Below are positions 27,999 through 40,900 of a stretch of 64,000 bases of DNA, piece by piece; the stretch's first letter is position 1; each line of letters begins with the position of its first letter. Under the pieces are notes generated by a model that worked only from the letters and a program-made list of their open reading frames with translations, did not search any database and was not told the DNA's origin. Position numbers and translations under genes: made by a program. Source of the DNA: Litoditis marina (taxonomy: Eukaryota; Nematoda; Chromadorea; Rhabditida; Rhabditidae); NCBI GenBank assembly GCA_964036275.1, contig OZ038434.1:39827279-39891278 (forward strand), given 5' to 3'.

Positions 27999-30147
27999 AA
28001 CTAAGTTTAGTAAGAGAAAACTCAACAAATTGAGTATAACCCAGGACTTGGCTCCCCTATTCAATCATGGTGTGGGAGATTGTGCAAATAGCCAGCAGTA
28101 CTGGCAACTAATTACTTCATATCTGAGAAATATATCACATTCTCAACGATTTTTCTCACACTCCTGCCCATTTTGTATAGGAATAACCCTTTGATAAAGC
28201 CTTTCTATCAGTTTAGTGGAACATTCTCAGTTCGTTTATGTTTCGTTCTCAAAAAGTCTCGAGTTCTCTGTCAACGTGTTATAGAACTATCTATTTCGTG
28301 TACTATAGGGACATTTTTGCAATATATCTCATGCAGTTCTTGATTATTTATATAAATGAGAACTTTCGAACTTTCATACTGGTACGAAAGTTCATTTCTC
28401 GATCAATGCGAAAGCTGTATAAGTTATCTTCAAAGTTGTAGCTACAAAAATCATTCCAGTAAAATAAAAATGTAGCTTTACCCTTTTGTCAAATGATTGC
28501 TGACAGCATGTCAATTAGGCATTTTCACTTTTTCACTATAATTTTTAATTTTAAATTTTACAGAAAACGGATGGTTTACTGAGTTACAGTAAAAAAGGAG
28601 AGCAGAGGAAATGCTCAAGTTCTGTGTTTCACAACTTAATATTAGAAAAAGTTTCATCGTTGAACTGTGATTTTTCGCGGTATTTCATTGTTTCGTATAC
28701 CGATTTGAAGCAAAATAGCGAAAGATTTCAAAAACTATAGGAACCCTGATAGAAATCACGCAACCGAAAAATAACCGTGATCAATAATGTGAATGAGGAA
28801 ATGAAACTCGTATTCGTCAAGTCACAAAGGCCCATAATTTGACTGAAACTCGCCAATTAGTTTCGTTCACATGTTATTTTCGGTACACGCACTCTGTTCC
28901 AAAGTCGACCACTCTGAAAAAGTAACTGCTAGATTTGCAAAGGATTCTGGGAAACCTAGACTAATCTCACCTTTTTTTTCTTACCAGGTACATTCGCAAC
29001 GTCGTCGCGTTTTGTAACTTCCAAATATAATTTCCATTTCCATAACAAAGAGAGCAAAGACACGATTTCATGCAAGGCAAGCGGTCTCTGATCATTTTCT
29101 ATAAGGCGAGAGAGTATGAAGAGCAAGGATACTCAGATGTGTTGGGCACTCGTCAAAGCCCGCTCCCTCGTTGTGTATGTGTCATGTTTCATAACCTCTC
29201 ACCTGACATTTATCTGATTCTACTGTTGGTTTCCCGCAAGTTGTAATGACCTGAATTGTAGTTTGGTCAGTCATGAAACTAGTATACAGCTCGATTTTCC
29301 TCATTGTTGTGTCCAGAAACTAACCTGCGCTGCACTTTGCTAAACGCTACGATCGACCGAGTCCGCGCGGCAAATAGCGCCGGTTATAAGTTAACTTATA
29401 GTTAACCCGGCTGAGATCTGTAAATTACGATACATCATATACATGAATTATATATTTACAGCTGCAAATTGTAGCATCAATACGTAAGCAAAGTAATTCT
29501 AAAAACAGATGTTTCCGTAAAAAAATAGGTTGAAATTTCCAAGTTTAAATATATCCGACCATTTACGAAAACGCGATTAGTTATTGTATAACAGAAGCGG
29601 TGTAATTTTGAACCTATTCAATATTGAACGTTCATAGCTATGAGTATTTATTGATCTCAGCTCTATTCTGATTAACTTTATTTTGCCTTTTGTTAAACCT
29701 ATTTCTGTTTGTTTAATTGCAATCGTTCGTTCTGTATCAAAACTTCTAGACGATTACTTATGAAATTCTCTCGTTTCGTTTTATTTTATGAGCTTCGTGT
29801 GTCAGTTATGTTTCATGACGCAAAGGTGAATGGTCCATTCTCGGAATTACGCTGGGCTTTGATGCACAGACTTGGTTTACAAGTTCTCTTTATAGTTGTG
29901 ATTATACTGAGTGTCAGTTTTACTAATTATTCTTGACGAACAAACCTTTTCGAAAAATTATCAAGAAGATGTATTCACTTCACTATTTTTTCTTAATTTT
30001 CCCAAACTAAGCGAATCCTTACTAATTGGAGGATATTTCTACGAGTAGGTGCTGATTCAAAGTTCAGCACATTTTGTTGCTACTTGTGCACAGCCTTTTC
30101 GCGCAACTCTGAGCAAACGTTTACTATTTCACTGAGAATTCCTCCTG

Positions 30148-30303
30148 AGTATGTATGCTAGAACATCCCGGAATCTTCACTCCAGCCTGCGTCTCTCCTT
30201 TCAGCTCACTTTTTCGCGACACTCGTTTTCGGCGATATGATGGAGCAGAGAAATGGAGACGCAGGTTTGAATGGAAAGGCCGGGATGTTCACGAAAACGG
30301 TAT
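30148..30303. repeat. Long foldback element
   Basis: Starts GAGTATGTATGCTAGAACAT and CCCGGAATCTTCACTCCAGC; the inverse arm is GAGACGCAGGTTTGAATGGA and GCCGGGATGTTC. It has diverged from the other copies. Confidence 0.75.
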
Positions 30304-31949
30304 CTCAGCTCTTGGCTGTTCTTACAAATAACCAATTGCGACTAACACGTAGCATGATCGAACTACAAAAACAGCACGTGTTATTTTGATAAACACTTCA
30401 TTTGTATCACAAACATTACAAATAAAGTCGTAGATGCGTAGAAGTTAAACGTCTGTGCAACAATGAATAATGTTTGGTGAATATTCTTCAACTTTTCAGT
30501 AAGGTAGTACTCTTTAATAGTCCCCCTTCAGCAGTGCAATTAGGTCTGTTTAATATTAACCCGAAAGACCTCAGCAAAGGATGAATAAAAAATAGAATAT
30601 CTGATGACAAGGGCCGCAATCTCGCAGACTAGCGTGAGAGACAGAAAACGTACTCGCAACCCTCGAGCACACATTACAACCCATAGTCACCGTATCCAAG
30701 TTCATTACTCTAAAAATCCACCCTATTGTTTATACTTTAATGATAAAAGTTCATGGGTCAGTTTTTAATCATGTGAAACGTGAGAAAGTGATAACGTGAA
30801 GCTATAAAGTGCAAAATTATTTTGGTGAGATATTCACGTTTCGCCATGACGTGCTAAATTCGAGCAGAAACTTCTTTGTGCAAACTTATACGAAAGTCCC
30901 GAGCGAAATGTGATCCGAATTCATGAATAAGGATGCTTGTAAACTTTCATCTGATATTACCTAGGGAAGAACCCATTTGTACTGAAAAACTCGGGCCATC
31001 TTCCGAATCTTCTCTACTAACCTCTATTGATTTATTTGGCCCGAGGGTGTTTTGGAATCTACTTTTTCAGTTTACCACCTACTTATTTCCAATCGTTTGC
31101 CAATCCAAACATCTTCTCGTTCGTGGATAAATAGCTCAATCTCGTTTATTGGCTCATGGATATAGATGAAACGTGCTGACTAAACCACTGCTCCACACGA
31201 ATATCTTCAATCTGGGCATTTCTAGCAAAAGCTCACGCGTAGCTGGTTCGAAAAGATTGAAATAGTTATTTGACCCGTAACTTTTCACACTTGTGAAAGT
31301 TCTTGTTTCTATTTTTATTTTTTCTTGTTTTTGTTGGAAGTTGTAAAAGTGAAAACTGTAAAAGTTTCAAGAAAGTTTTGAAGCAGCTGGTTTGAAAAGA
31401 ACGAAATATTCAGTTTTAGTAAAAATTGAAAATACTTCCAGGTGGCTCTGAAGGCAGGCAAACACCACCAATTATGTTTTGTCATGATGTGTCTTTAGTT
31501 TGATCCTGTTTCATTTTTGATGTCATTCAGATTTTCTGCTCTGATTGTAACTCTTTTCTTCTCCGTATAGATGCAGTTCGAAATAACTTGATAGCTCACA
31601 GGTTTTCTCGGTTTTTGACTGTGTTTTTCATTTAGATGGAAATGTGAGCAGCACATGAGCACGTTCAGTATCGTTTTGAGTAGAAAGGAGATCCTCTAAC
31701 TAGTTTTTCTAATCAGTTGTTTTCGTTTTGGGATAATCAACTTTTTACAAAGTGGGCACAGAAATCAACGTCAACTGAAGTGTTTTTCAACTCTCTTTCA
31801 AACACTTCAACATTTAAATAAATTTTGTAACTGCATTAGTATTTTTCTTGGTTCAAATGTTTCATATGACCCCCGTCACGTGTTCGATGGCGAAGAAACT
31901 ACGTTAATCTATTGTATTCCGTTCGGCGGATTCGAAAATTCCTATACTG

Positions 31950-32075
31950 TTGGTCAAATGCACAGCCACGTGCAACATGTTAGACAAAGCAGAACTCAGA
32001 AACGTGCGATGACAGAGTGCACGATTTCCCATTAGAATGCTTACTGGACGTGACTATTCAATTTACTTCTAGTGT
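31950..32075 (+). repeat. MITE with paired CACGTG boxes
   Basis: ACTGTTGGTCAAATGCACAG, CCACGTGCAACATGTTAGAC, core AGAACTCAGAAACGTGCGAT; the far box is decayed (GGACGTGACTA). Confidence 0.8.
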
Positions 32076-32929
32076 AATGTCTTGTGCTTGTTCAGCTAGC
32101 CTATTTGTGAAGCAATTTATTTAACTGGTATGTTGTTACCAATATGTCATGTAAACTGACGTAGCTTCTTGAGAATCTACTGAACATGGCCTTCTATTTC
32201 CATTTCTAACAGCGCGGGATCAAGATCGTGTGAAAGTCTCTGCTACTGCGCCATTCTTCCCAATAACCGCCCCAATTAACTTCCTTCAAATATGACCGCA
32301 GGGTTCGAATCAACTTTTTTCTCATCTCCTGAATAATAGGTAACTGAATTGAACTATTACTGTCTTCTTTCGATATATTTAATCTCAGCCTATTTTCACA
32401 ACAGCACGTCACATTGGGCGAAGTTCAGTTCAGATGCGATTCCGTGGCTATTTTGTTATTTATTTGTACGTTTTATGTGCAAATTGCAATGGTTTGACTA
32501 TACTTTTCGTTCCCTTGATTTTCGCTTTTGTATCCAGAGAGATCGACAAAAACGTGCAGGCTGCGCGCGTAACGTGGCAACCTATGAGCACAATACTCTA
32601 TATTTGTATGAAATAGAGTATGAAAAGAGTGTAGATTACGTTTTTATTAATAGAATCGCACGAGGACTACAGAAAGTGCGATTGCAAAGATTGTGTGTGA
32701 AAGTGACATTATGGACATCTCATAACGTGACAACGTGTAGTAGAATGGAGAATACCGTGCTTTCGGTTTGAGTTGATTGGCAAAATTCGCAATTTACGCT
32801 GTGTAATCACATCAAAGTACAACTCTGATCTGATCAAGCCCCATAGCTCTTCAGCAGAGAGCGTGTTCAAAACTATGCGGAATGTCAGATACCAAACGGC
32901 GTCTCCTTTTAAACATACGCTATTATACT

Positions 32930-33058
32930 AGAAGTATGTTGAATAGTCACGTAATATTAGCAATCTAATGAGGCATCGTGCACTTTGTCATTGCACGTTT
33001 CTGAGTTCTGCTGTGTTTAACATGTATCACGTGACTGTGCAATTGGCTAACAGTATAC
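32930..33058 (-). repeat. MITE with paired CACGTG boxes (inverted copy)
   Basis: The same element reversed: AATAGTCACGTAATATTAGC, CATTGCACGTTTCTGAGTTC, ATCACGTGACTGTGCAATTG. Confidence 0.8.
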
Positions 33059-33195
33059 TGCGCTCTCATATCCCCTCGGGTTACCAGTGTCATTAAATAG
33101 TGCGTTAAACGAGAGACGCAGGAAGGGATCAAAATGCCTAGCAAACGTGAAGCACCCCTCCGTAGATCTTCCGGACATCCGCTCTTCCCAAAGCA

Positions 33196-33300
33196 AGCCA
33201 ACACGGTGTATGCTGCCCATCTCGTTGTTCTTGTAGTTGGTTTCGTTGTTTTCGGTGAATTATGCCGTATAGTCTGACCTAACTACAACTCAGCACTGGT
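33196..33300. repeat. GTAGTTTGATC-related MITE
   Basis: AGCAAGCCAACACGGTGTAT, then a GTTCTTGTAGTTGGTTTCGT arm and a right arm ending ACCTAACTACAACTCAGC. Both ends have diverged. Confidence 0.5.
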
Positions 33301-34419
33301 CTTTCTCCATATAACTCTCAATATAGAAGTCATCACCCTCCGTCGTGCACCCTCCAACGCATTGGTATTTCATGAGATGCTCTCTGACGTGATTCTCATT
33401 CGTCACATGAGACGATCGTTCAGGCGTCAGACCACTTCCGCCTATATTCGGTTCTAAACGGATATATTTAAATATATAACAATTAGTTTACATTTGTACT
33501 GGAGATCAAATCTGAACGTGAAAGACATAGGAGAATATAGTATTACGTGACCGTACTCTCGATTACTTAGTTTTGCTCTCTCAGTTGACTCTGGGCTTCG
33601 TTCCTAACATTTTGGGATATGAAAAAACTGCATCTAGCCTATATCCGTTCGATGGGGTCTATTGTCGCTGGAAAAGAGAACATTGAAACAAGATATAGGG
33701 ACATTGAGACTTCCAAATGGGACGGGACATTGAGACATTGGAACAGGACGTTTACAGAATCTGACCCTATATTTTGTTTTGCGTTGCAGTCAATACAGTA
33801 TAAAACTGACCAAATAACCAATTTTTTTTGTCGATGTTACCAACATTTTCAGATCTCAGTGGGTTTTCATGTAAAATGTACGGATTTTACCCATTTCGTT
33901 ATTTTTGCTTCTCGAAATATGTCCTAATCAAGGTGTATTCAGTTTTTTAATTAGTATTTTGTACTCTCCGACTAGCTTTGCGACCTATACCCCTGCGTGA
34001 ATAGAATCATTTGCGGACTGCAACTCTCTATGTTCGAAACCTATTCTCAGAAATATGAACTCTTGAACTTGACTACAATACGTGAACTACAAAATGTCAC
34101 ATTTATTACATAAGTGAATGATGTCTCTTCTCATTCGTTTAATTAGCTGTATAATTGGCTAATTCAGTTGTTACACGCTTCTGCAAGTTCAATTATGTAC
34201 CAATTATTTGTCAACATATCACTTTTGAATGGGTAGGACTGGTTTGTTTGTATTTCTTGTATTTCATCTGTTTTGAGCTTGCGATAAAGAAAACGTAGAG
34301 ATAGTTAATAGCGAAGTTGTATACCATAAAGTCTAAAAATGTTCCCAGATGATTCGAATTCGATTCGTTTAGAACTGCTCGCAGTTGCTACATAGGAGTT
34401 GCCAAATTTATAGGGGATG

Positions 34420-34612
34420 CCAAATTTATAGAAGTTTGGCGCTCGCCGTAATTGAACCTGCGAGCAGAAGATTGGTAGCTGCGCGCTAACCACTATTCTA
34501 CGACAGATCACTTACGCTACGGTTTCGAATCAAAGTCATGTGTTCGTACACAGCGAAAACTGATATATATATATAGTACCCTCCCGTTTTTAATTTGACG
34601 ACGACTATATTT
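34420..34612 (-). repeat. tRNA-related SINE (minus orientation)
   Basis: On the minus strand: head TATAGTCGTCGTCAAATT, then TGTACGAACACATGAC, then AATAGTGGTTAGCGCGCAGC (A-box region), the B box AGGTTCAATTACGG, and a TATAAATTTGGC tail. Confidence 0.7.
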
Positions 34613-34913
34613 CCTTCTTGCCGTGACCCTATCCTAACCTTTTTGATCCAGTTGTGCAAAGTTGTCATGGTCAACTTTCTCTCGAACGCCTGTAATTATC
34701 GCCTTATGGGTTGTTTTAGTTCATTAATTTGTAACCTTTCCGTCACCGTTTTCAAAAACGCGTTTTCTCAATGTTCCATCCTCCAGGATCTTGCAGTTGC
34801 ATCTTTCAAACTTTATTAAGGTTAGAACTCTATGCAAGAAATATTAGTATATTATTATAATTATTGTCATTGTTGTTATTATTATTGTAACTTTCATTAT
34901 TTGATTTTTCCAG

Positions 34914-37900
34914 ATGTGGAACTCCTCGGAATACGTAATTGACGTGGCCACGGCTGCGGAAATGTCGAACATTGAGGCGAAAGACGCACTTCTAAAACAA
35001 GATTGGTGGTTCGTTCCTAAATTGGTTCTAGTTCTATCGTAAATTCAAAGCAAAACTGTAATCGAAAACCGGGTCAGTTATCCCTTCTCACGTTTTCGTG
35101 AGTATCGAGTAGTTTATAGGGCCGCTCTTTCCAAACGCAGCCTATACGGTGTATGTTGCGCTATACCGCTGTGTTTGTAGTTGGATCCAGTTGCTATTCC
35201 GTCAAAATTCGTGAACTATGGCATTCATTGAGATCAAATTACAACAAATATTAGGATTGTCTTTGAGTTTTGCTGTTGACTGCTGCTCTTCCATGTTTAT
35301 TTGACGAATAATACCAACTAAACGCCCATATGGGGTTGTGCACCACGTTTAGTCAACTTAGAACTGAATAAGATTATTATCGTTTTGAGGTTGTATGTTT
35401 GGTTCGATCAAATACTCTTGCAGGTACATCCTTCTGTCGGTGGTGCCATTAGTCTGTATTGCCGGCAATTTGATGGTGGTCGGGGCTGTTTGGACCACCC
35501 GCAGTCTGCAAACTCCCACTAATCACTTATTGGTAATAGTTTTATTACTTTTTATATAAATTCTGTGAAATTCGGGAATAAACCCCACTAATCACTTATT
35601 GGTACCAGTTAAATTATTTTGCTGTCTTAATTAAGAATTAAGTTAGAGAAATCACCGTAGAAAATGAATGGATTCCAGAAACCTCCAAGATGAACCTTGA
35701 TTTTCTAGCACAGCCAGCTAGAGTTTGTGTTAGCTATGCTGGCCGAAAATGTGTAAAAGTTCATCTGAATTTTCTCTCTGAGCACAAAAATTAGGTTTCA
35801 ATCTTTTCCAAATCATGGCGATACTAGAAAATGAGGCAAACTACATTAGAACTAGTATTATCATTTTTCATGAAACCAGAGTACGTATGCTAGAAGATCC
35901 CGGCACCTTCATCCCATCCTGCGTCTCTAGCTTTGCCTCACTATTTCTTGTCTCTTACATCCCGGCGGGATGTAAGAGCAGAGAAATAGTGTGTGTTTGA
36001 GGAGACGCAGGATGGGATGAAGGTGCCGGGATCTTCTAGCATACGTACTCAGGGAAACAATCCACGTATTAGCTAGCAATGACGCCTAGCCTTTTCCAGG
36101 TTTCCTTAGCCATGGCAGATCTAATAGTCGGCGCTTTTGTCATGCCATTCAGTATTTATCTCTCAGTAAGTGAATTTACCGATCAACTTCTATGAATCGG
36201 AAATTGAGGGAAACTAAATTCGAAAAACTGCTCAAAGTACATTGAAGTACGACGCAAAGGACAATGTTCTGTCTTTTATTCTCGAATCGAATAAAAAACT
36301 TCACGTCGGACATGTCGTTATAAAAACACCAAAATCTTCTGTTGGTTGGCCGGCCAAATTGGCTCGGCAAGCCTTGGTAGGATTCATAATTCAGTCAACT
36401 CTTGCAGCATCAATTGCCAACGTGAGGTTTTTGCGCACAAAATCCTGCGTGGCTCGAGTCGGTAGTAAGAAGTAACGTGGTTAGAGAAATGTTACGCAAT
36501 TGCGACCTGGCGTACCGAGAAATTTATCGCAAGCCGAGTCTGTTCGAGCCGTTCGCTAGTATTGATTGAAACACATTCCGACATATTGGCGTAGCGTTCC
36601 ACTCCCTTTTCAACATTCAATTCATTTAGTTGAATTTCGAATTATGATATAAGTAACCTATCCCTTTTTCAATAAAGTAATCTTTTTTCGTTCAGATCAA
36701 CGGGTTACACTGGCATCTTCCGCTGCCAGTTTGTTATTTTTATTGTGTATTAGATGTTGCCGCCTCAACATCCTCCATCATTCATCTTGTATTGATTAGT
36801 ATCGATCGGTGAGTACTTCAGTCGACTCGGTCTTGACGAGAGAGTGCGCAGATCAGAGAGACGCAGACTATCTAATATTGTTTGTGGTTTCATGGACTCC
36901 ATGCTCTCTTGCTTTAGAAGCTTGCAGATGGCGAAAAAACTGACGATAACGTTTTTGAGAATAACATACTCTCTTCCTGGCTTGGCTCCATATTCTGTGG
37001 CTCGTTCATGAAGTTAAACAATAAACTAAAAGTTGTTCTCGAATTCCGGCCTCTGCACCTCATTAGGTAATCAGAGCTCTCTTCACCGCGGTATATCAGA
37101 ATAACTGATTATAGCTCATGCGAATATAGCAAAAGATATTCTCACAAGCAGTGGGAAAGTGGGAAAAGAGTGGGTGGTAATATGGAAACAGGCTATAGAG
37201 TTTAGGCTCACCAAACCAGGTGTAGGTTGTCATATTCCGGTGTTTTTGTAGCTTGATTTTGTTGATTTTCGATGGAAAATCGAACAAATGTGACGTATAT
37301 CGAGGTTAAACTAGAACACACATTTTGTCACTCAAGAATGCAGTTATTTGATGTGAATACCAGGTTATTTTATTAGAGCAAAGAAACGGGGAAAACTTAA
37401 AGATTGAAGGATTTTGTGAACTGGCCAATGAAATTTCCTGTTAAAACTTTACATAAAGAGAATCCTATTGATTCCTGTCGCAAATCTTCTGCAAGTTTGT
37501 TATTGTTGAATGGGGTCATATTATAAAATAAACTGGCGTTGAAAACCAAGAGTAATCAAAATTATCAATACGAATACATCATTTTTGAGAGAAGTATATT
37601 TCATGGGTCAGGTTCTGCCTGAATCCCTGAGTCAAAGATGAACGGAGGGATAATAAAATCAAGAGTGCGTTTTTCTAAAAGTAAAAATTTCTTTGTACAA
37701 AACCTAATATATTCTTTTAAAATGCATTATCAACTGTAACTAACTTTACAGATTGGTTGCCGCCACAAAACCAGCCGAATATAAAACCATGAAACACAAG
37801 AAGAGAGTCTATTTCGCGATAGCGATAACATGGCTGTTCAGTGTGGGACTGTCTCTGCCGCTAGGTGAGTCACAAAGTATTTGCGCTCAAGAGAACGTGT

Positions 37901-40900
37901 TCAGGTGGCCGAGTGGTTAAGGCGATGGACTGCTAATCCATTGGGGTTTCCCCGCGTGAGTTCGAATCTCATCCTGAACGAAGTTTTGCAAAATTGATGT
38001 TAGCCTGGAAACTATTTGCATTTTACTAAACTAGTTTCAAAGAACTTGAGTTGTATTTAAAACATTATAAAGTTGTGTGCTCAGTGGAGGGTGTTACTCA
38101 AGTCTCCATGAGAACAAATATTTCTGTTTCGATTGAGTATAACATTGATGTTTGAAATCACCGGAAGATCAACCAAAAATGTGGTTTAAGTGTTTGACAG
38201 TTATTATGAACCTATACATGCAATTGATCATCTTTATTTTCAGGTACCGGCTTTAACACACGAACCAGGCATTTTCTGACCACTGAGCACCATTGTGGTA
38301 TCTACAGTCCGGGATACATGCTGAGCAGTAGCATATTCGCCTTCTATCTACCCTGTTTAGTCATGCTTTTCACTTATGGATACATTTTCTATGCATTAAG
38401 GAAACGTCTACGCGCCATACAACTTCAGGTAGGAAAAACGATTTTCTACTATCTCTTATTTCGAACATGGTGAAAAAACTTGAGTTCGAGCTTGGTTGCA
38501 AACTTCCAACGCATCGGGGTCGAACTACAAACAGTCGAACGGAAGTGCGTCTTTTTTGCACGCTTAGGAGTAATCAATTTTTTCTTCATTATACGCAGTG
38601 TGATTCTGATTATTTAATAATGAATTACTAGAAATTAAGTCAAACTCCAAACTCACTGAAACTAGGGATAAGTTGATCTCATTTTCAAACGAAAACACGT
38701 GTCGCAACCGTTGGAGTCTTCAAGTGTCTGGTTATTTCGTTTAACTGTAGTTAACTTTATAACAAAAGGTAAAAACCACTTTCTCACAGTTTAATTGAAC
38801 ATAAGCCAATTGTGCATTTGCAAATGCTCATTGTCGTAATTAATGAAGCCAATTATCAGTAATTGAGAGTGACATCAAATCGTATGACTGTTGTTACATT
38901 GTTTTTCCTATAACTTTCTCCATACTGCGTTGATAATTGAATTAGAGCGTCATTAATGTGATTCGTTGGTTTCCGTGTTCATTGAAACCAATAGGAAAAA
39001 GTCATATTCATCGAGTTTAGAAAAATCACGACAAAAATGCGGATAAACATTAAGCACAAACATTTAGATAAACGACCATTAAAATATGTGGTAAACATTA
39101 AGCCACGGTTAGTATTCTTGTGCGCTACCTCTTGTAGGCTTTTGGTGACAACATTATTGATAGTAAAGTCCTAAGGGATGCAATTGTCGAGAAGAATAAC
39201 ACCGAACGGTTAATGAAGGAAAGCTCATATTTTACGTTTAAACTGAGAGGAATTAGGAAGAATTTGGTCAATTTGGTTGATGAACTTTAAATTGATTGAT
39301 ATTCTATTTTTCTGCTGTGTATTTCAGGAAATGGCCGGAGGACAGTTCCTGGGATTTGGTGCCGACGTGGGAAACATCACAACATCGGCCATACAATCTG
39401 TTATAGGTAAACACCCTTTTGGATGTTTGAAGTAAAATGTTTTAGAAGTTCAAAGATGAACAGAATGAGAACGGTACGACATTGTTGAACCAAAAGGACT
39501 AGGTGATATTCAGAAAGCTCGAAATGTTTAGCGAGAAATATGTCCCTAATAACTCACATCATCTGTCTTATAATAAACTCTTGAACATCTTCTACACTAA
39601 ACTGTACAAACTTTGAACGGGCAGCGTAGCTAACAAAGTCATAGGTTAGGAAAAGTGTATTCTTTCAAGATGATCGGAAACTGCCGGCAAAGCTTTGAGG
39701 AACATGGGCAACACTTTGTTAACTTCAGGTATTGCTCCGAAAAACCGGAACATGATTTCCTGAAAAGCCTCTTCTTCGAAAAATCGAGGAAACCGCTGCA
39801 GAACACGCGAGTTCACTGAATGACAGTGAAAGAGAACAGGTTGGGAGAACCGAGCTGTAGTCCACATCATTCCGATTGATACTCCTACAGTACACATTCA
39901 AACTTTCTGATGATGTGGAATGTATTTGAACAATCTCCGTATTAGGCATTCATAATCGACTGATTTCTACCATTTCGATAACGAGTACGCGAAATGAACG
40001 GTTCAGAGTAGGTATGGTAGTAGTTCCCGGCCCATTCATCCCATTCTGTGTCTCTCGCTCTGCCTCACTTTTTCTCGTGTCTTACATCCCGGCGGGATGT
40101 AAGAGCAGAGAAATGGCGTATGTTGTAGGAGACGCAGGATGGGATGAAGGTGCCGGATATTCTAGCATACGTACTCTGAAATACTGTATTCCTACGTGGA
40201 AATGTCAATATGAAAAAAATACTTTAACTCCATCATCCTTGAGCAAACTTATTATATTTTATTTCGAGAAAAGTTATCGAGTTTTCAAGTGCTCTGTATG
40301 AATCAAATCGAACCGGAAACAAAGTATAACACCAACATTCAAAGGTTAGGTATACCTCACGTATACGTGTTTCACGTTCTATTTATTTATTGAGTACCGG
40401 CTTTCGTATCCAAAAAAACAAAAAGTCACATCCGAAATTACATCGAAACCTCAAAATCGATAATTCTTCTATCTATCCTTCATCTTAATGTTTTTTTGTT
40501 ATTATATTTTTAATGTCTCTCAAAGTGTATTCTACTTTCAGTTGCAAACTATTCTGGAGGCGGTGCACCCCTCTTCGTCGGGCAGTCAGGAGACCATGAA
40601 CATAGAGGAGGACTATGATAGGTAATAATAATAATAATTCATCATCCATATTATATTGGATAAACACAGGTATAGTTCTAATCACTCTCACTCAGATCTC
40701 GGCAACGTGCCAACAAAATTTTCAGACAATTTCTCACCATGTGGACTTTTGTTACAGTACGTGGGCAAGATTCGTTTCATAGGCATGTAATTTCTGAAAT
40801 TATATTCATTCGAAGTACCATTGGCACGCTACCAAACGCTCAATCGGAATAGCAAAAACTATATGTTACCTCAACTTACTGTGGGTGTCAGATTTATGAA

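Larger units (their letters stand above)
23289..34913. other. Gene-poor block of about 11.6 kb
   Basis: No convincing exon chain on either strand. It holds foldback elements (23873-24051, 30148-30303), CACGTG MITEs (25397-25535, 31950-32075, 32930-33058), CT and GA tracts (26320-26520, 26640-26850), a G-tract element (27476-27805), GTAGTTTGATC MITEs (27842-27998, 33196-33300) and a SINE (34420-34612). The missing first exon of the SDR gene may lie at the left end. Confidence 0.6.

Noticed and set aside
39646..39949. Minus-strand open frames between GPCR exons
   Set aside because: The sequence shares CTACAGTACACATTC motifs with 43860-43880, suggesting an interspersed repeat, and no SDR-like or other exon chain joins it.
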